A stretch of DNA of 33,365 nt from Clostridia bacterium (GTDB lineage: Bacteria; Bacillota; Clostridia; Oscillospirales; CAG-272), in the NCBI GenBank assembly GCA_017398145.1, contig JAFQHD010000101.1:1-33365 (forward strand), written 5' to 3'. The notes below the pieces were generated by a model. The model had not been told where the DNA came from. It saw nothing but the letters and a program-made list of their open reading frames with translations, and did no database searches. Both the position numbers and the translations under genes were made by a program. This document shows, in pieces, positions 15,998 to 24,059 of this stretch. Positions within the stretch are counted from its first letter, which is position 1. The number at the start of each line of letters is the position of its first letter.

Positions 15998-16816
15998 ATG
16001 AAGTTTGAGGAGTACAGAACATTTCTTTATGAAGACGAGAAGAGCGAGCTGACTATTGAAAAGTATATAAGGGATATAAGAAAATTTGCGGAATTTTCAG
16101 AGGGGAGAAAACTGGACAAGCAGTTGATTCTTGAGTATAAGGCAGAGCTTGAAAAGAAATATACACCAAGGTCTGCGAACTCGATGATTGCAGCTTTGAA
16201 CTCATATTTTAGGTTCATCGGGAGAGATGAATTGTGCGTACGTCAATTTAAAATACATAAAGAGATTTATTGCTCCGAAGACAAAGAGCTGTCTAAAGAG
16301 GAATATTTTCGGCTGTTAAACGAAGCAAAAAGACAAAACAATATCCGCCTCTATCTGATATTTCAGACCGTTTGCGGTACGGGGATACGTATCAGTGAAT
16401 TGAAATATATCACGGTAGAGGGAGTTCGACAGGGTCGGGTAACCGTAAAATGCAAGGGTAAGTCGAGAACCGTATTTATTGTAGAAAAATTAAAGCAGCA
16501 GCTTCTTCGTTATGCTAAGGACAAAGGAATAGCTGCAGGACCTATATTTGTAAACTCTAACGGCATACCTTTGTGCCGTGTGACCGTATGGCGAAGTATG
16601 AAAAGTGTATGCGATGATGCCGGGGTTGACAGTCGTAAGGTTTTTCCTCATAATCTTCGACATCTGTTTGCACGTATTTTCTATTCAATAGAAAAGGATA
16701 TCGTCAAGCTTGCCGATATTCTCGGTCACTCCAATATCAATACTACAAGAATATATATTATAACGACAGGAATCGAACATCGAAGAAAAATGGAAAATAT
16801 GCATTTGGTAATATAA
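15998..16816 (+). CDS. Tyrosine recombinase, probable DNA invertase
   Basis: A 272-residue tyrosine-type site-specific recombinase. An N-terminal core-binding domain (residues 1-85) has ELTIEKYIRDIRKFAEF. The catalytic domain has R131 in GTGIRISELKY, a lysine hairpin near GKSR (153-156), H218 and R221 in PHNLRH, H244 in ILGHSN and the nucleophile Y253 in TTRIY, so the active site looks complete. The ATG at 15998 has GGAGG five bases before it; an in-frame ATG at 15944 also has CAGGAG and would add 18 residues. It ends 24 bases before an inverted-repeat pair that flanks a promoter, which points to a promoter invertase. The family also includes element integrases. Confidence 0.88.
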   Translation: MKFEEYRTFLYEDEKSELTIEKYIRDIRKFAEFSEGRKLDKQLILEYKAELEKKYTPRSANSMIAALNSYFRFIGRDELCVRQFKIHKEIYCSEDKELSKEEYFRLLNEAKRQNNIRLYLIFQTVCGTGIRISELKYITVEGVRQGRVTVKCKGKSRTVFIVEKLKQQLLRYAKDKGIAAGPIFVNSNGIPLCRVTVWRSMKSVCDDAGVDSRKVFPHNLRHLFARIFYSIEKDIVKLADILGHSNINTTRIYIITTGIEHRRKMENMHLVI

Positions 16817-16840
16817 CAAAAAAAGATGCCGAAGCATCCG

Positions 16841-16864
16841 TGAAACATAATTTACATTATGTTG
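16841..16864 (+). repeat. Left inverted repeat of the switch (recombination site)
   Basis: Its 24 bases match the reverse complement of 17131-17154 at 22 positions. Outer palindromic arms around an AATTTACATT core suggest two recombinase-binding half-sites. Confidence 0.8.
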
Positions 16865-16950
16865 CATAGTGTTTATCTGCGATAATATTCGTTCGTTCAA
16901 ATGCCTTAAAAATGTCAACATTTATGGATATTAATTGCCATAAAATAAAA

Positions 16951-17011
16951 AAGGCATAACAAATGGACCCTTATTTTGAGGTTTTCAAAATAAGGGCGAT
17001 TGTTATGCCTT
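16951..17011 (-). terminator. Directional terminator inside the switch
   Basis: Two perfect 12-bp helices, 16951-16962 with 17000-17011 and 16968-16979 with 16985-16996, are stacked around a small internal loop, with a 5-nt apical loop. On the minus strand the stem is followed by TTTTTTATTTTAT, a strong U-tract; on the plus strand there is none. So it stops leftward transcripts as drawn and would stop rightward ones after inversion. Confidence 0.8.
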
Positions 17012-17056
17012 GAAACATTATGTATGATCGACGGTTTCCATTTAGTGAAAAAAGTC

Positions 17057-17085
17057 TTGATTTTTATTAAGAATAATGATATAAT
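17057..17085 (+). promoter_or_regulatory. Strong promoter inside the switch, facing the operon
   Basis: TTGATT (17057-17062), exactly 17 nt, then TATAAT (17080-17085) with TGA before it (extended -10). Transcription should begin near 17092, giving a leader of about 80 bases that includes the right repeat and the AAGGAGGG ribosome site of the helicase gene. Confidence 0.85.
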
Positions 17086-17130
17086 TTATTTGGGGTATTG
17101 GCGATACCTGTAGTTTTTATGCAATTTTTT

Positions 17131-17154
17131 CAACATAATGTAAATTACGTTGCA
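17131..17154 (-). repeat. Right inverted repeat of the switch (recombination site)
   Basis: Inverted copy of 16841-16864 (22/24). It lies in the 5' leader of the helicase gene, six bases before its AAGGAGGG site, so the leader near the start codon is the same in both orientations. Confidence 0.8.
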
Positions 17155-17174
17155 TACAGGAAGGAGGGAAATCA

Positions 17175-19484
17175 GTGGCAATAGACTTATTCAAGCATAA
17201 TTGTGATGCCTATTATAGCGCTGTCGCTATGCTGGAAAAGACCGGCAAAGCCGCTGTTGTTCATCCTACCGGAACCGGTAAGTCATTTATCGGATTTAAG
17301 CTCTGTGAGGATAATCCGGACAAACGTATATGTTGGTTATCTCCTTCCGAATACATATTCAAGACTCAGTTAGAGAATCTCCGTAAATGCTCTGACGGTT
17401 ATATCCCCGATAACATTATCTTTTTCACCTATGCCAAGCTTATGAATATAGGCGAAGAAGAGCTTATACAGATACAACCCGACTACATTATACTGGACGA
17501 GTTTCACCGTTGCGGCGCCAAGATGTGGGGCGGTGGAGTGGATACGTTATTGCAGAGCTATCCCGATACGCCTATCCTCGGCTTATCCGCTACGGCTGTC
17601 AGATATCTTGATAATCAAAGAAATATGGCTGATGAACTTTTTGACGGTTGTGTTGCAAGCAATATGACCTTAGGAGAGGCTGTCGTAAAGGGAATTCTTG
17701 CACCTCCAAAGTATGTTTTAGCCGTGTTTGCTTATGAAAAACAGTTGAAGAGATACGAGCATCGGGTACGTTCTGCTAAAAACAAGGCGGTACGGGACGA
17801 GGGGCAAAAGTATCTGGATGCATTACGCAGGACCCTCGAAAAGTCTGAGGGTATAGATGCAATTTTTGACAAGCATATAACAGACCGTTCAGGCAAGTAT
17901 CTTGTCTTCTGCGCGGACTACGATCATATGTGCAGTATGGTTGAGCTGGCGAGGGAATGGTTTAAGAACATAGACAACGAGCCTCATATTTATAAGGCGT
18001 ATTCGGACGATCCGGAAACCGATGCCAGCTTTGCGGCTTTTAAGAAGGATACAAGTAAGCATATCAAGCTTTTGTTCTGTATCGATATGCTTAACGAGGG
18101 CGTACACGTTGATGATATAAGCGGAGTGATTCTTCTTCGTCCTACGGTATCGCCCATAGTATACAAGCAGCAGATAGGCAGAGCTCTCGCTGCAGGCAGG
18201 AATGAGTCTGCCGTCATATTCGATATCGTATTGAATATCGATAATCTTTACAGCATCGACGCCATAGAGGAGGAGATGCAGATAGCAACCTCCTATTACC
18301 GTTCTTTGGGGTGCGAAGACGATATAGTAAACGAGCATTTCAGAATAACGGACGAGGTCAGAGATTGCAGGGAGCTTTTTGACAGACTCAATGATACCTT
18401 GGGTGCTTCCTGGGAGCTTATGTACAGGTGTGCAGAAGACTACTACAGGGAAAACGGCAATATAGACGTTCCAAAGAGATACGTTACCGCGGAAGGATAT
18501 ACTTTAGGATCCTGGATAGCAACCCAGCGTCTTGTGTATCAGGGTAAGGTGAACGGAAGGTTGTCAAAGGAACAGATATCAGCCTTAGAGGCTATAGGTA
18601 TGCGCTGGGAAAGTGTTAAGGACCTGGCTTGGGAAAGATACTATTCCGCTGCCTGTGCTTATTTTCGGAACCATGGGGATCTGTTGGTAAATATTACAGA
18701 AAACAATTATTGCGGCGTGGCCCTCGGTCCCTGGATCGCCAATTTGAGAAGTTACCGTAAAAATGGCATTAAAACGGCTTACCTTACTCCCGAACGCATC
18801 GAAGCTCTTGATAGGATCGGGATGGTTTGGAGTGTTGTGGATTATCTTTGGGAACGCAATTACAGCGCTTGTGTTAGATTCCACAGTAAGCACGGTCACC
18901 TCGACGTTCCTGCAACCTACGTTGACGACGAGGGAATCAGACTGGGCAGTTGGATCTTTTCCCTGCGTGCCGCAAGAGCAAATAAGAACAAGCGTGCTAC
19001 GCTAACGGATGCTCAGATAAACAGGCTTGATTCCTTGGGAATGCTATGGGGAAATAAGCAGGACATAGTTTGGCAAAAAAACTATGCCGCAGTTTGCACT
19101 TATAAAAGAGCAAACGGACATCTTAATATTCCTGTAGCATATGAAACTGCAGAAGGCTTGCGTATAGGCAGATGGTTGAGACTCCAGCGTGAGATGTACG
19201 AAAAGGGTACTCTTATACCCGAAAGAAAGCAAATGCTGGATCTTATCGGAATGAATTGGAAGTCTACTGATCAGTGGGAAGAAAAATACCTGTTGGTAAA
19301 GGATTACTATAACGAACACGGACATACGAATATTCCTTCCGATTATGTTTGCGGGGGGGTATGGCTCTACCGTTGGCTTTATGAACAGAGGAAAAGGCTT
19401 GATGGCAAAGGTGGAAAGATGCTTTCTGTTGATCAACAGGCAAAGTTGGCAGGTATCGGTGTAATTTCAGAGAACATAGTTTAG
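17175..19484 (+). CDS. DEAD/DEAH-type helicase with five helicase-associated (HA) repeats
   Basis: A 769-residue SF2 ATPase, GTG start with AAGGAGGG six bases before. Motif I HPTGTGKS (30-37), motif II DEFH (108-111), motif III SAT (138-140) and motif VI QQIGRALAAGR (332-342) are intact. From about residue 412 to 763 there are five tandem HA repeats, each of about 65-70 residues (W...Y......HG..N.P..Y....G..LG.W...QR......L......L..IGM.W). The repeat array probably binds nucleic acid. It is the first gene after the invertible promoter and 32 bases before the aminotransferase gene, so it is phase-variable with the polysaccharide genes. It might aid transcription of the long operon or act in phage defence; neither is shown. 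Confidence 0.88.
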   Translation: MAIDLFKHNCDAYYSAVAMLEKTGKAAVVHPTGTGKSFIGFKLCEDNPDKRICWLSPSEYIFKTQLENLRKCSDGYIPDNIIFFTYAKLMNIGEEELIQIQPDYIILDEFHRCGAKMWGGGVDTLLQSYPDTPILGLSATAVRYLDNQRNMADELFDGCVASNMTLGEAVVKGILAPPKYVLAVFAYEKQLKRYEHRVRSAKNKAVRDEGQKYLDALRRTLEKSEGIDAIFDKHITDRSGKYLVFCADYDHMCSMVELAREWFKNIDNEPHIYKAYSDDPETDASFAAFKKDTSKHIKLLFCIDMLNEGVHVDDISGVILLRPTVSPIVYKQQIGRALAAGRNESAVIFDIVLNIDNLYSIDAIEEEMQIATSYYRSLGCEDDIVNEHFRITDEVRDCRELFDRLNDTLGASWELMYRCAEDYYRENGNIDVPKRYVTAEGYTLGSWIATQRLVYQGKVNGRLSKEQISALEAIGMRWESVKDLAWERYYSAACAYFRNHGDLLVNITENNYCGVALGPWIANLRSYRKNGIKTAYLTPERIEALDRIGMVWSVVDYLWERNYSACVRFHSKHGHLDVPATYVDDEGIRLGSWIFSLRAARANKNKRATLTDAQINRLDSLGMLWGNKQDIVWQKNYAAVCTYKRANGHLNIPVAYETAEGLRIGRWLRLQREMYEKGTLIPERKQMLDLIGMNWKSTDQWEEKYLLVKDYYNEHGHTNIPSDYVCGGVWLYRWLYEQRKRLDGKGGKMLSVDQQAKLAGIGVISENIV

Positions 19485-19516
19485 CGGCATTTTGACTAGA
19501 AGGAGAGTATTTATAA

Positions 19517-20638
19517 GTGAAAAACGATCGCATTTTTCTCTCTACACCAACCATGCATGGTGATGAGATGAAATACATACATGAAGCATTTGATAGGAAT
19601 TGGATAGCCCCTCTCGGATTCAATTGCGATGGCTTTGAAGCCGAGATGAAGGAATATCTCGGAGAAGAGGCAAACTGCCTATGTCTCAATGCAGGTACCG
19701 CGGCACTTCATCTTGCCGTTAAGCTGGCAGGTGTTAAGCAGGGCGACGTTGTTTTCTGCAGTGATATGACCTTTGCGGCAACGGTCAACCCCGTTTCTTA
19801 CGAAAAGGCTGTTCAGGTGTTTATAGATTCCGAGAGAGAGACCTGGAATATGGATCCAGTTGCTCTTGAAAAAGCTTTTGAAAAATATCCCGATGCCAAG
19901 GCGGTTATGCTTGCCCATCTTTACGGAACACCCGCAAAGATGGATGAGATAAAGGAAATCTGCGACCGCCACGGCGCTGTTCTTATTGAGGATGCGGCAG
20001 AGGCTCTGTCGGCAGACTACAAGGGTAAAAAATGCGGAACCTTCGGTAAATGCGGAGTTCTTTCCTTTAACGGTAACAAGATCATCACCACCTCCGGCGG
20101 CGGAATGCTGGTGTGTGATAACGAAGCAGACCGTAAAAAGGCTCTATTCTGGGCGACCCAGGCAAGAGAGAACTTTCCTTGGTATCAGCATGAGGAGATA
20201 GGCTATAACTACCGTATGTCCAACGTTGTTGCAGGCATCGGCAGAGGCCAGCTTCTGCACCTGAATGAGCACAGAGATCTTAAGGAAAAGATATACAGAA
20301 GATACGAGGAGGCGTTCAAGGAGCTTCCCGTGACTATGAACCCTTATCTCTTCGACAGCAAACCTAACTTCTGGCTTTCCTGTTTGACGGTGAATGAAGG
20401 TGCGTCCGTTGACCCTCTGGATATCATGAATAAGTTGGCTAAAGAAAATATCGAAGCCCGTCCTATATGGAAGCCTATGCATATGCAGCCTGTGTTTGAA
20501 GGTAATGATTTCATTACCGCAGAGGGAGAGGATGTGGGTAAGGATATATTTGAAAGAGGTCTTTGTATGCCATCTGATATCAAGATGACAGAGGAAGAGC
20601 AGAACCGAGTTATAGCTGTTATAAAATCCTTCTTTTGA
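19517..20638 (+). CDS. DegT/DnrJ/EryC1-type aminotransferase (PglE-like)
   Basis: A 373-residue PLP enzyme of the sugar aminotransferase family. N60-A-G-T-A holds the phosphate region, D159 lies in VLIEDAAEALSADYKG, and the Schiff-base lysine is K188 in SFNGNKIITTSGGGML. IEARPIWKPMHMQPVF is a typical C-terminal motif. It starts at GTG with AAGGAGAG upstream. It should convert a UDP-4-keto-6-deoxy sugar to a 4-amino sugar using glutamate, as PglE does. The required 4,6-dehydratase (PglF-like) was not found in the window, so it may be encoded elsewhere. It is followed by a priming transferase and an acetyltransferase in Pgl-like order. Confidence 0.88.
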   Translation: MKNDRIFLSTPTMHGDEMKYIHEAFDRNWIAPLGFNCDGFEAEMKEYLGEEANCLCLNAGTAALHLAVKLAGVKQGDVVFCSDMTFAATVNPVSYEKAVQVFIDSERETWNMDPVALEKAFEKYPDAKAVMLAHLYGTPAKMDEIKEICDRHGAVLIEDAAEALSADYKGKKCGTFGKCGVLSFNGNKIITTSGGGMLVCDNEADRKKALFWATQARENFPWYQHEEIGYNYRMSNVVAGIGRGQLLHLNEHRDLKEKIYRRYEEAFKELPVTMNPYLFDSKPNFWLSCLTVNEGASVDPLDIMNKLAKENIEARPIWKPMHMQPVFEGNDFITAEGEDVGKDIFERGLCMPSDIKMTEEEQNRVIAVIKSFF

Positions 20639-20649
20639 GGTTTACATAA

Positions 20650-21276
20650 ATGTATGCAAAATTCTTTAAGAGAGTAATAGACTTTACTCTTTCACTCATA
20701 GCTTTATTGATCTTATCTCCGGTACTGCTCGTACTGATAATAACCGGTGCTATTGCTATGAAGGGCAATCCCTTTTTCACACAGTTAAGGCCGGGTAAGA
20801 ATGAGAAGATATTCAAGCTTATCAAGTTCCGTACAATGTCTAATGCCAGGGATAAGGACGGCAACCTCCTGCCTGATCACGTCAGGCTCAACAACTACGG
20901 AAATTTTTTGAGATCTACTTCTCTCGACGAGCTTCCTGAACTCATAAATATCCTCATAGGCGATATGTCGGTAGTAGGTCCAAGACCACTGCTGGTGAAG
21001 TATCTCGATAGATATAATGAGGAGCAGAAGCACAGACACGATGTAAGACCCGGACTTACTGGGCTTGCTCAGGTCCGCGGTCGTAATACTGTATCCTGGG
21101 AAGAAAAGTTCAGATACGATATAGAATACATAAACAACATTACTTTTATCGGTGATGTTAAGATAATTATCGCTACCGTTGTCGCAGTTTTCAAGCGTGA
21201 CGGTATCAGCTCCGAAACCTCCGCCACCATGGAGGAGTTTATGGGCAACGATGCAGAAAAGGTTACATATGAATAG
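20650..21276 (+). CDS. Initiating phosphosugar transferase (PglC/WcaJ-type)
   Basis: A 208-residue monotopic membrane transferase. An N-terminal basic stretch and re-entrant helix (KRVIDFTLSLIALLILSPVL) are followed by NPFFTQLRPGKNEKIFKLIK with FRTM, the catalytic Asp-Glu D93-E94 in TSLDELPELINILIGDMSVVG, and RPGLTG at 133-138. It should move a sugar-1-phosphate, here probably a diacetylated aminosugar phosphate, onto undecaprenyl phosphate to start the repeat unit. The length fits the small PglC type. Its TTGAGGT site overlaps the previous stop. It overlaps the next gene by eight bases. It is the only priming enzyme in the window, so cluster 1 may depend on it or on an external one. Confidence 0.9.
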   Translation: MYAKFFKRVIDFTLSLIALLILSPVLLVLIITGAIAMKGNPFFTQLRPGKNEKIFKLIKFRTMSNARDKDGNLLPDHVRLNNYGNFLRSTSLDELPELINILIGDMSVVGPRPLLVKYLDRYNEEQKHRHDVRPGLTGLAQVRGRNTVSWEEKFRYDIEYINNITFIGDVKIIIATVVAVFKRDGISSETSATMEEFMGNDAEKVTYE

Positions 21277-21880
21277 ACTTATTATCATAGGAGCAGGCGG
21301 TCACGGAAGGGTAATAGCAGACATCGCCAGATTGAACGGATATAACGACATACGCTTTCTGGACGATTCTGATATTAGTGTATCCGGAGGATATGACGTT
21401 ATTGGTAAGGTTGACGAATACGGGAAATATACCGACAGTTCGGATTTCATTGTTGCGATAGGTAACAATAAAGTCCGTCGCAGTATTTTAGAAACAGTAC
21501 AGAAAAACGGCGCTAACATTGTAACTCTTATACATCCGTCAGCGGTTATAGCGGAAAATGTCGGCATAGGCAAAGGCAGTGTGGTAATGTCAGGCGCGAC
21601 AGTTAATTGTGGTACTGTGATTGGTGTAGGTGTGATAATAAACACATGTAGTTCAGTAGATCATGATTGTGTAGTTAAAGATTATGCTCATATCTCGGTA
21701 GGCTCACATCTTGCTGGCACCGTCAATGTGGGCGAGTGTACCATGATAGGTGCAGGAGCAACGGTTATAAATAATGTTTCTGTCTGTGAAGATTGTATGA
21801 TCGGAGCTGGTGCGGTAGTGGTGAAAAACATCAAAGAGAAAGGAACATATGTAGGTGTTCCGGCGAAGAAGGTTATATGA
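21269..21880 (+). CDS. Sugar O/N-acetyltransferase, NeuD/PglD-like
   Basis: A 203-residue LbH acetyltransferase. The N-terminal Rossmann part has LIIIGAGGHGRVIADIARLN, the NeuD/PglD hallmark; the middle has FIVAIGNNKVRRSI and VTLIHPSAVIAENVGIGKGS; then come hexapeptide repeats with the catalytic His in NTCSSVDHDCVVKDYAHISV and the end NIKEKGTYVGVPAKKVI. It should N-acetylate the 4-amino sugar from the aminotransferase. The ATG at 21269 is chosen over a longer frame because it gives the family N-terminus and has AAAAGG upstream. It overlaps the priming transferase by eight bases and the next gene by four. Confidence 0.9.
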   Translation: MNRLIIIGAGGHGRVIADIARLNGYNDIRFLDDSDISVSGGYDVIGKVDEYGKYTDSSDFIVAIGNNKVRRSILETVQKNGANIVTLIHPSAVIAENVGIGKGSVVMSGATVNCGTVIGVGVIINTCSSVDHDCVVKDYAHISVGSHLAGTVNVGECTMIGAGATVINNVSVCEDCMIGAGAVVVKNIKEKGTYVGVPAKKVI

Positions 21881-22989
21881 AGATACTGTATGTTACAACT
21901 ATTTCATTGACAATGAATAGTTTCTTTAAGCCACATATAGAAATGCTTGTTGAAGAAGGTAATTATGTTGACATAGCGTGTAATTATAACGATCTCGCAT
22001 TGGATGATTTATACACAGAATTAGGTTGTAACTTTTATCAGATTGATTTTTCTCGTTTGCCATTATCCAAGGACAATATTAAAGCGTACGGTCAGTTAAA
22101 AAAGGTGGTACAACGGGGTAACTATGATATTGTACATTGTCATACCCCAAATGCGGCTTTTATTACCAGATTGGCATGCCGTAAATTCAGAAAGAAACAA
22201 GGTCTGAGGGTTTTTTATACTGCTCATGGTTTTCATTTCTATAAAGGTGCTCCAAAGCTTAACTGGATGGTATATTATCCGATCGAAAAATTTTCTTCGC
22301 GTTTTACAGACAAGCTTATAACTATAAATAAAGAAGATTACGAATTGGCTAAAAATAAATTCAAAGCCAAGGAAGTTCATTATGTTCCCGGAGTAGGTAT
22401 AGATCTGTCTAAGTTTGAAAATATACAGGTTGATAAGGCGGCGAAGAGAAGAGAGATTGGAGTTCCTGAGGATGCGTTTTTGCTTTTGTCTATCGGAGAG
22501 TTGAACGAAAACAAAAACCATCAGGTTATTGTAAGAGCTTTGGCTCAGTTGAATGATCCTTCAGTACATTATGCAATAGCCGGTGTAGGTGACAAAAAGG
22601 GGTACTTACTTGAATTAGCAGATGAGTTAGGTGTATCCGGACAGTTACATATACTCGGATACAGAAAAGATGTGATGATGCTTTGTTATTCCTCCGATGC
22701 TTTTTGTTTTCCGTCTTATAGAGAAGGTCTGGGTTTGGCTTCTATCGAAGCTATGGCATGCGGACTGCCTATTATCACGTCAAATATACATGGTATCAAC
22801 GATTATAGTGTTGACGGTGTAACGGGATTCAAATGTGATCCCGATAGTGTTGAACAGTTTGCTCAAGCAATAACAAAGATATCAAATATCGATACAGCTA
22901 GTTCAATGGGTCATAACAATATATCTGTTGCGTCAAGATATGATGTGCAAAGAGTTAATTCGATATTGTATGAGATCTACAGTAATTAA
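21877..22989 (+). CDS. GT4 glycosyltransferase, PglA-like
   Basis: A 370-residue GT-B enzyme. The N-terminal half has MKILYVTTISLTMNSFFKPH and the YDIVHCHTPNAAFITRLACR segment, then VFYTAHGFHFYKGAP, typical of the first transferase acting after PglC-type priming. The C-terminal half has LLLSIGELNENKNHQVIVRA and the E-x7-E motif EGLGLASIEAMACGLPIITS. It should add the second sugar to the lipid-linked aminosugar. The ATG overlaps the previous stop as ATGA with GAAGAAGG upstream. The donor is unknown. Confidence 0.85.
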   Translation: MKILYVTTISLTMNSFFKPHIEMLVEEGNYVDIACNYNDLALDDLYTELGCNFYQIDFSRLPLSKDNIKAYGQLKKVVQRGNYDIVHCHTPNAAFITRLACRKFRKKQGLRVFYTAHGFHFYKGAPKLNWMVYYPIEKFSSRFTDKLITINKEDYELAKNKFKAKEVHYVPGVGIDLSKFENIQVDKAAKRREIGVPEDAFLLLSIGELNENKNHQVIVRALAQLNDPSVHYAIAGVGDKKGYLLELADELGVSGQLHILGYRKDVMMLCYSSDAFCFPSYREGLGLASIEAMACGLPIITSNIHGINDYSVDGVTGFKCDPDSVEQFAQAITKISNIDTASSMGHNNISVASRYDVQRVNSILYEIYSN

Positions 22990-23018
22990 TACAGATAAGA
23001 AAGTGAATTTAAGAAAAT

Positions 23019-24059
23019 ATGAAAAAAGATTTACCTCTTATATCGATTATTGTACCTGTATATAATGTAGAAGCATATCTTACGAAATGTCTGGATAGTA
23101 TTCTTGAACAGAGCTACAAAAACATTGAGGTAATACTTGTTGATGACGGTTCAATAGATAATAGCGGACCGATTTGCGACGAGTATGCTGTACGTGATCA
23201 GCGAATAAAGGTTATACATCAAAAAAACGCAGGACTTTCCGGTGCCAGAAATGCAGGACTTGAAGTTATCGTCGGAGATTACATTATGTTTGTAGACAGC
23301 GATGATTGGATATCGTCCGCCACCTGTGAGACTGCAATCAAAAATACTCTCGAAAATGATGCGGATATAGTTTTTTGGTCATATATACGGGAGTATTCTG
23401 ACAGGAGTCTTCCTAGATATATTTACGATAAGGATATTACATTCGAGGACACATCTTACGAGGAGTTGCTTTTACGTGTTCTGGGAAATACCAATTCTCC
23501 CGAGATGCTTGATTCTCTTTCCTCAGCTTGCAATAAATGTTACAGAGTAAAAAACATTGCCGAAAAAGTAAGGTTTGTTGATACAAAGTATATAGGTACT
23601 GAAGACCTGCTGTATAATGTTGAGATGTTTTTATTATCGAAAAAAGCTTGTTATATTCACGAAGCCTTTTATCACTACAGAAAAACAGCTAAAAGCTCTC
23701 TCACTAGCATTTACAACGATGACCTTATAAATAAGAGAAAAAATTTGTTCAATGCACTTGTTCAAGCTTTGCCGGCAGATGTCGACGAGGTATATCACAA
23801 TGCCTTGGAAAAAAGAATAGCATTGGATTCATTGGGACAGTTTTTAAATGTAATCCAAAGTAACAAAAAAGCGACAGTCAAGTATAAATTGATACATAAT
23901 ATACTGCATGATGATATGTACAGACCTGCTCTGCGGAATCTCAGTACCAAGGGAATGAAAATCCATTGGAGATTATATTACGGTATGGCAAAGTTCGGAT
24001 TTTGTCCTGGTGTGTATATTTTAAGCTATGCAATAAAAATTCTTAAACGAATGGTATGA
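23019..24059 (+). CDS. GT2 glycosyltransferase
   Basis: A 346-residue GT-A enzyme. N-terminal PLISIIVPVYNVEAYLTKCL, then SILEQSYKNIEVILVDDGSI, then NAGLSGARNAGLEV and YIMFVDSDDWIS give the family motifs; D-S-D at about residue 92 holds the metal. GTEDLLYNVEMF further on is the probable catalytic base region. It should add a sugar to the repeat unit in the cytoplasm. It sits 29 bases after the GT4 gene, with a weak ribosome site, and overlaps the next gene by four bases. Linkage and donor cannot be deduced. Confidence 0.88.
   Translation: MKKDLPLISIIVPVYNVEAYLTKCLDSILEQSYKNIEVILVDDGSIDNSGPICDEYAVRDQRIKVIHQKNAGLSGARNAGLEVIVGDYIMFVDSDDWISSATCETAIKNTLENDADIVFWSYIREYSDRSLPRYIYDKDITFEDTSYEELLLRVLGNTNSPEMLDSLSSACNKCYRVKNIAEKVRFVDTKYIGTEDLLYNVEMFLLSKKACYIHEAFYHYRKTAKSSLTSIYNDDLINKRKNLFNALVQALPADVDEVYHNALEKRIALDSLGQFLNVIQSNKKATVKYKLIHNILHDDMYRPALRNLSTKGMKIHWRLYYGMAKFGFCPGVYILSYAIKILKRMV

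Larger units (their letters stand above)
16841..17154. promoter_or_regulatory. Probable invertible promoter switch (phase-variation cassette)
   Basis: Left repeat 16841-16864 and right repeat 17131-17154 are inverted copies (22 of 24 bp, with a perfect 17-bp core, 16848-16864 against 17131-17147). Between them lie a rightward promoter at 17057-17085 and a directional terminator at 16951-17011. The element sits between a tyrosine recombinase gene and the helicase-polysaccharide operon. In this orientation the promoter faces the operon (ON). The core is asymmetric inside partly palindromic arms (CATAAT.TTAC.ATTATG in the left repeat), as expected for a recombinase crossover site, so the orientation of recombination is set by the core. 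Inversion itself was not observed. Confidence 0.8.

Noticed and set aside
15998..16816. Reading the tyrosine recombinase as the integrase of a mobile element
   Set aside because: No excisionase, relaxase, replication gene, tRNA target or direct att repeats were seen, whereas a promoter bracketed by inverted repeats lies 24 bases away. An element origin is not excluded.
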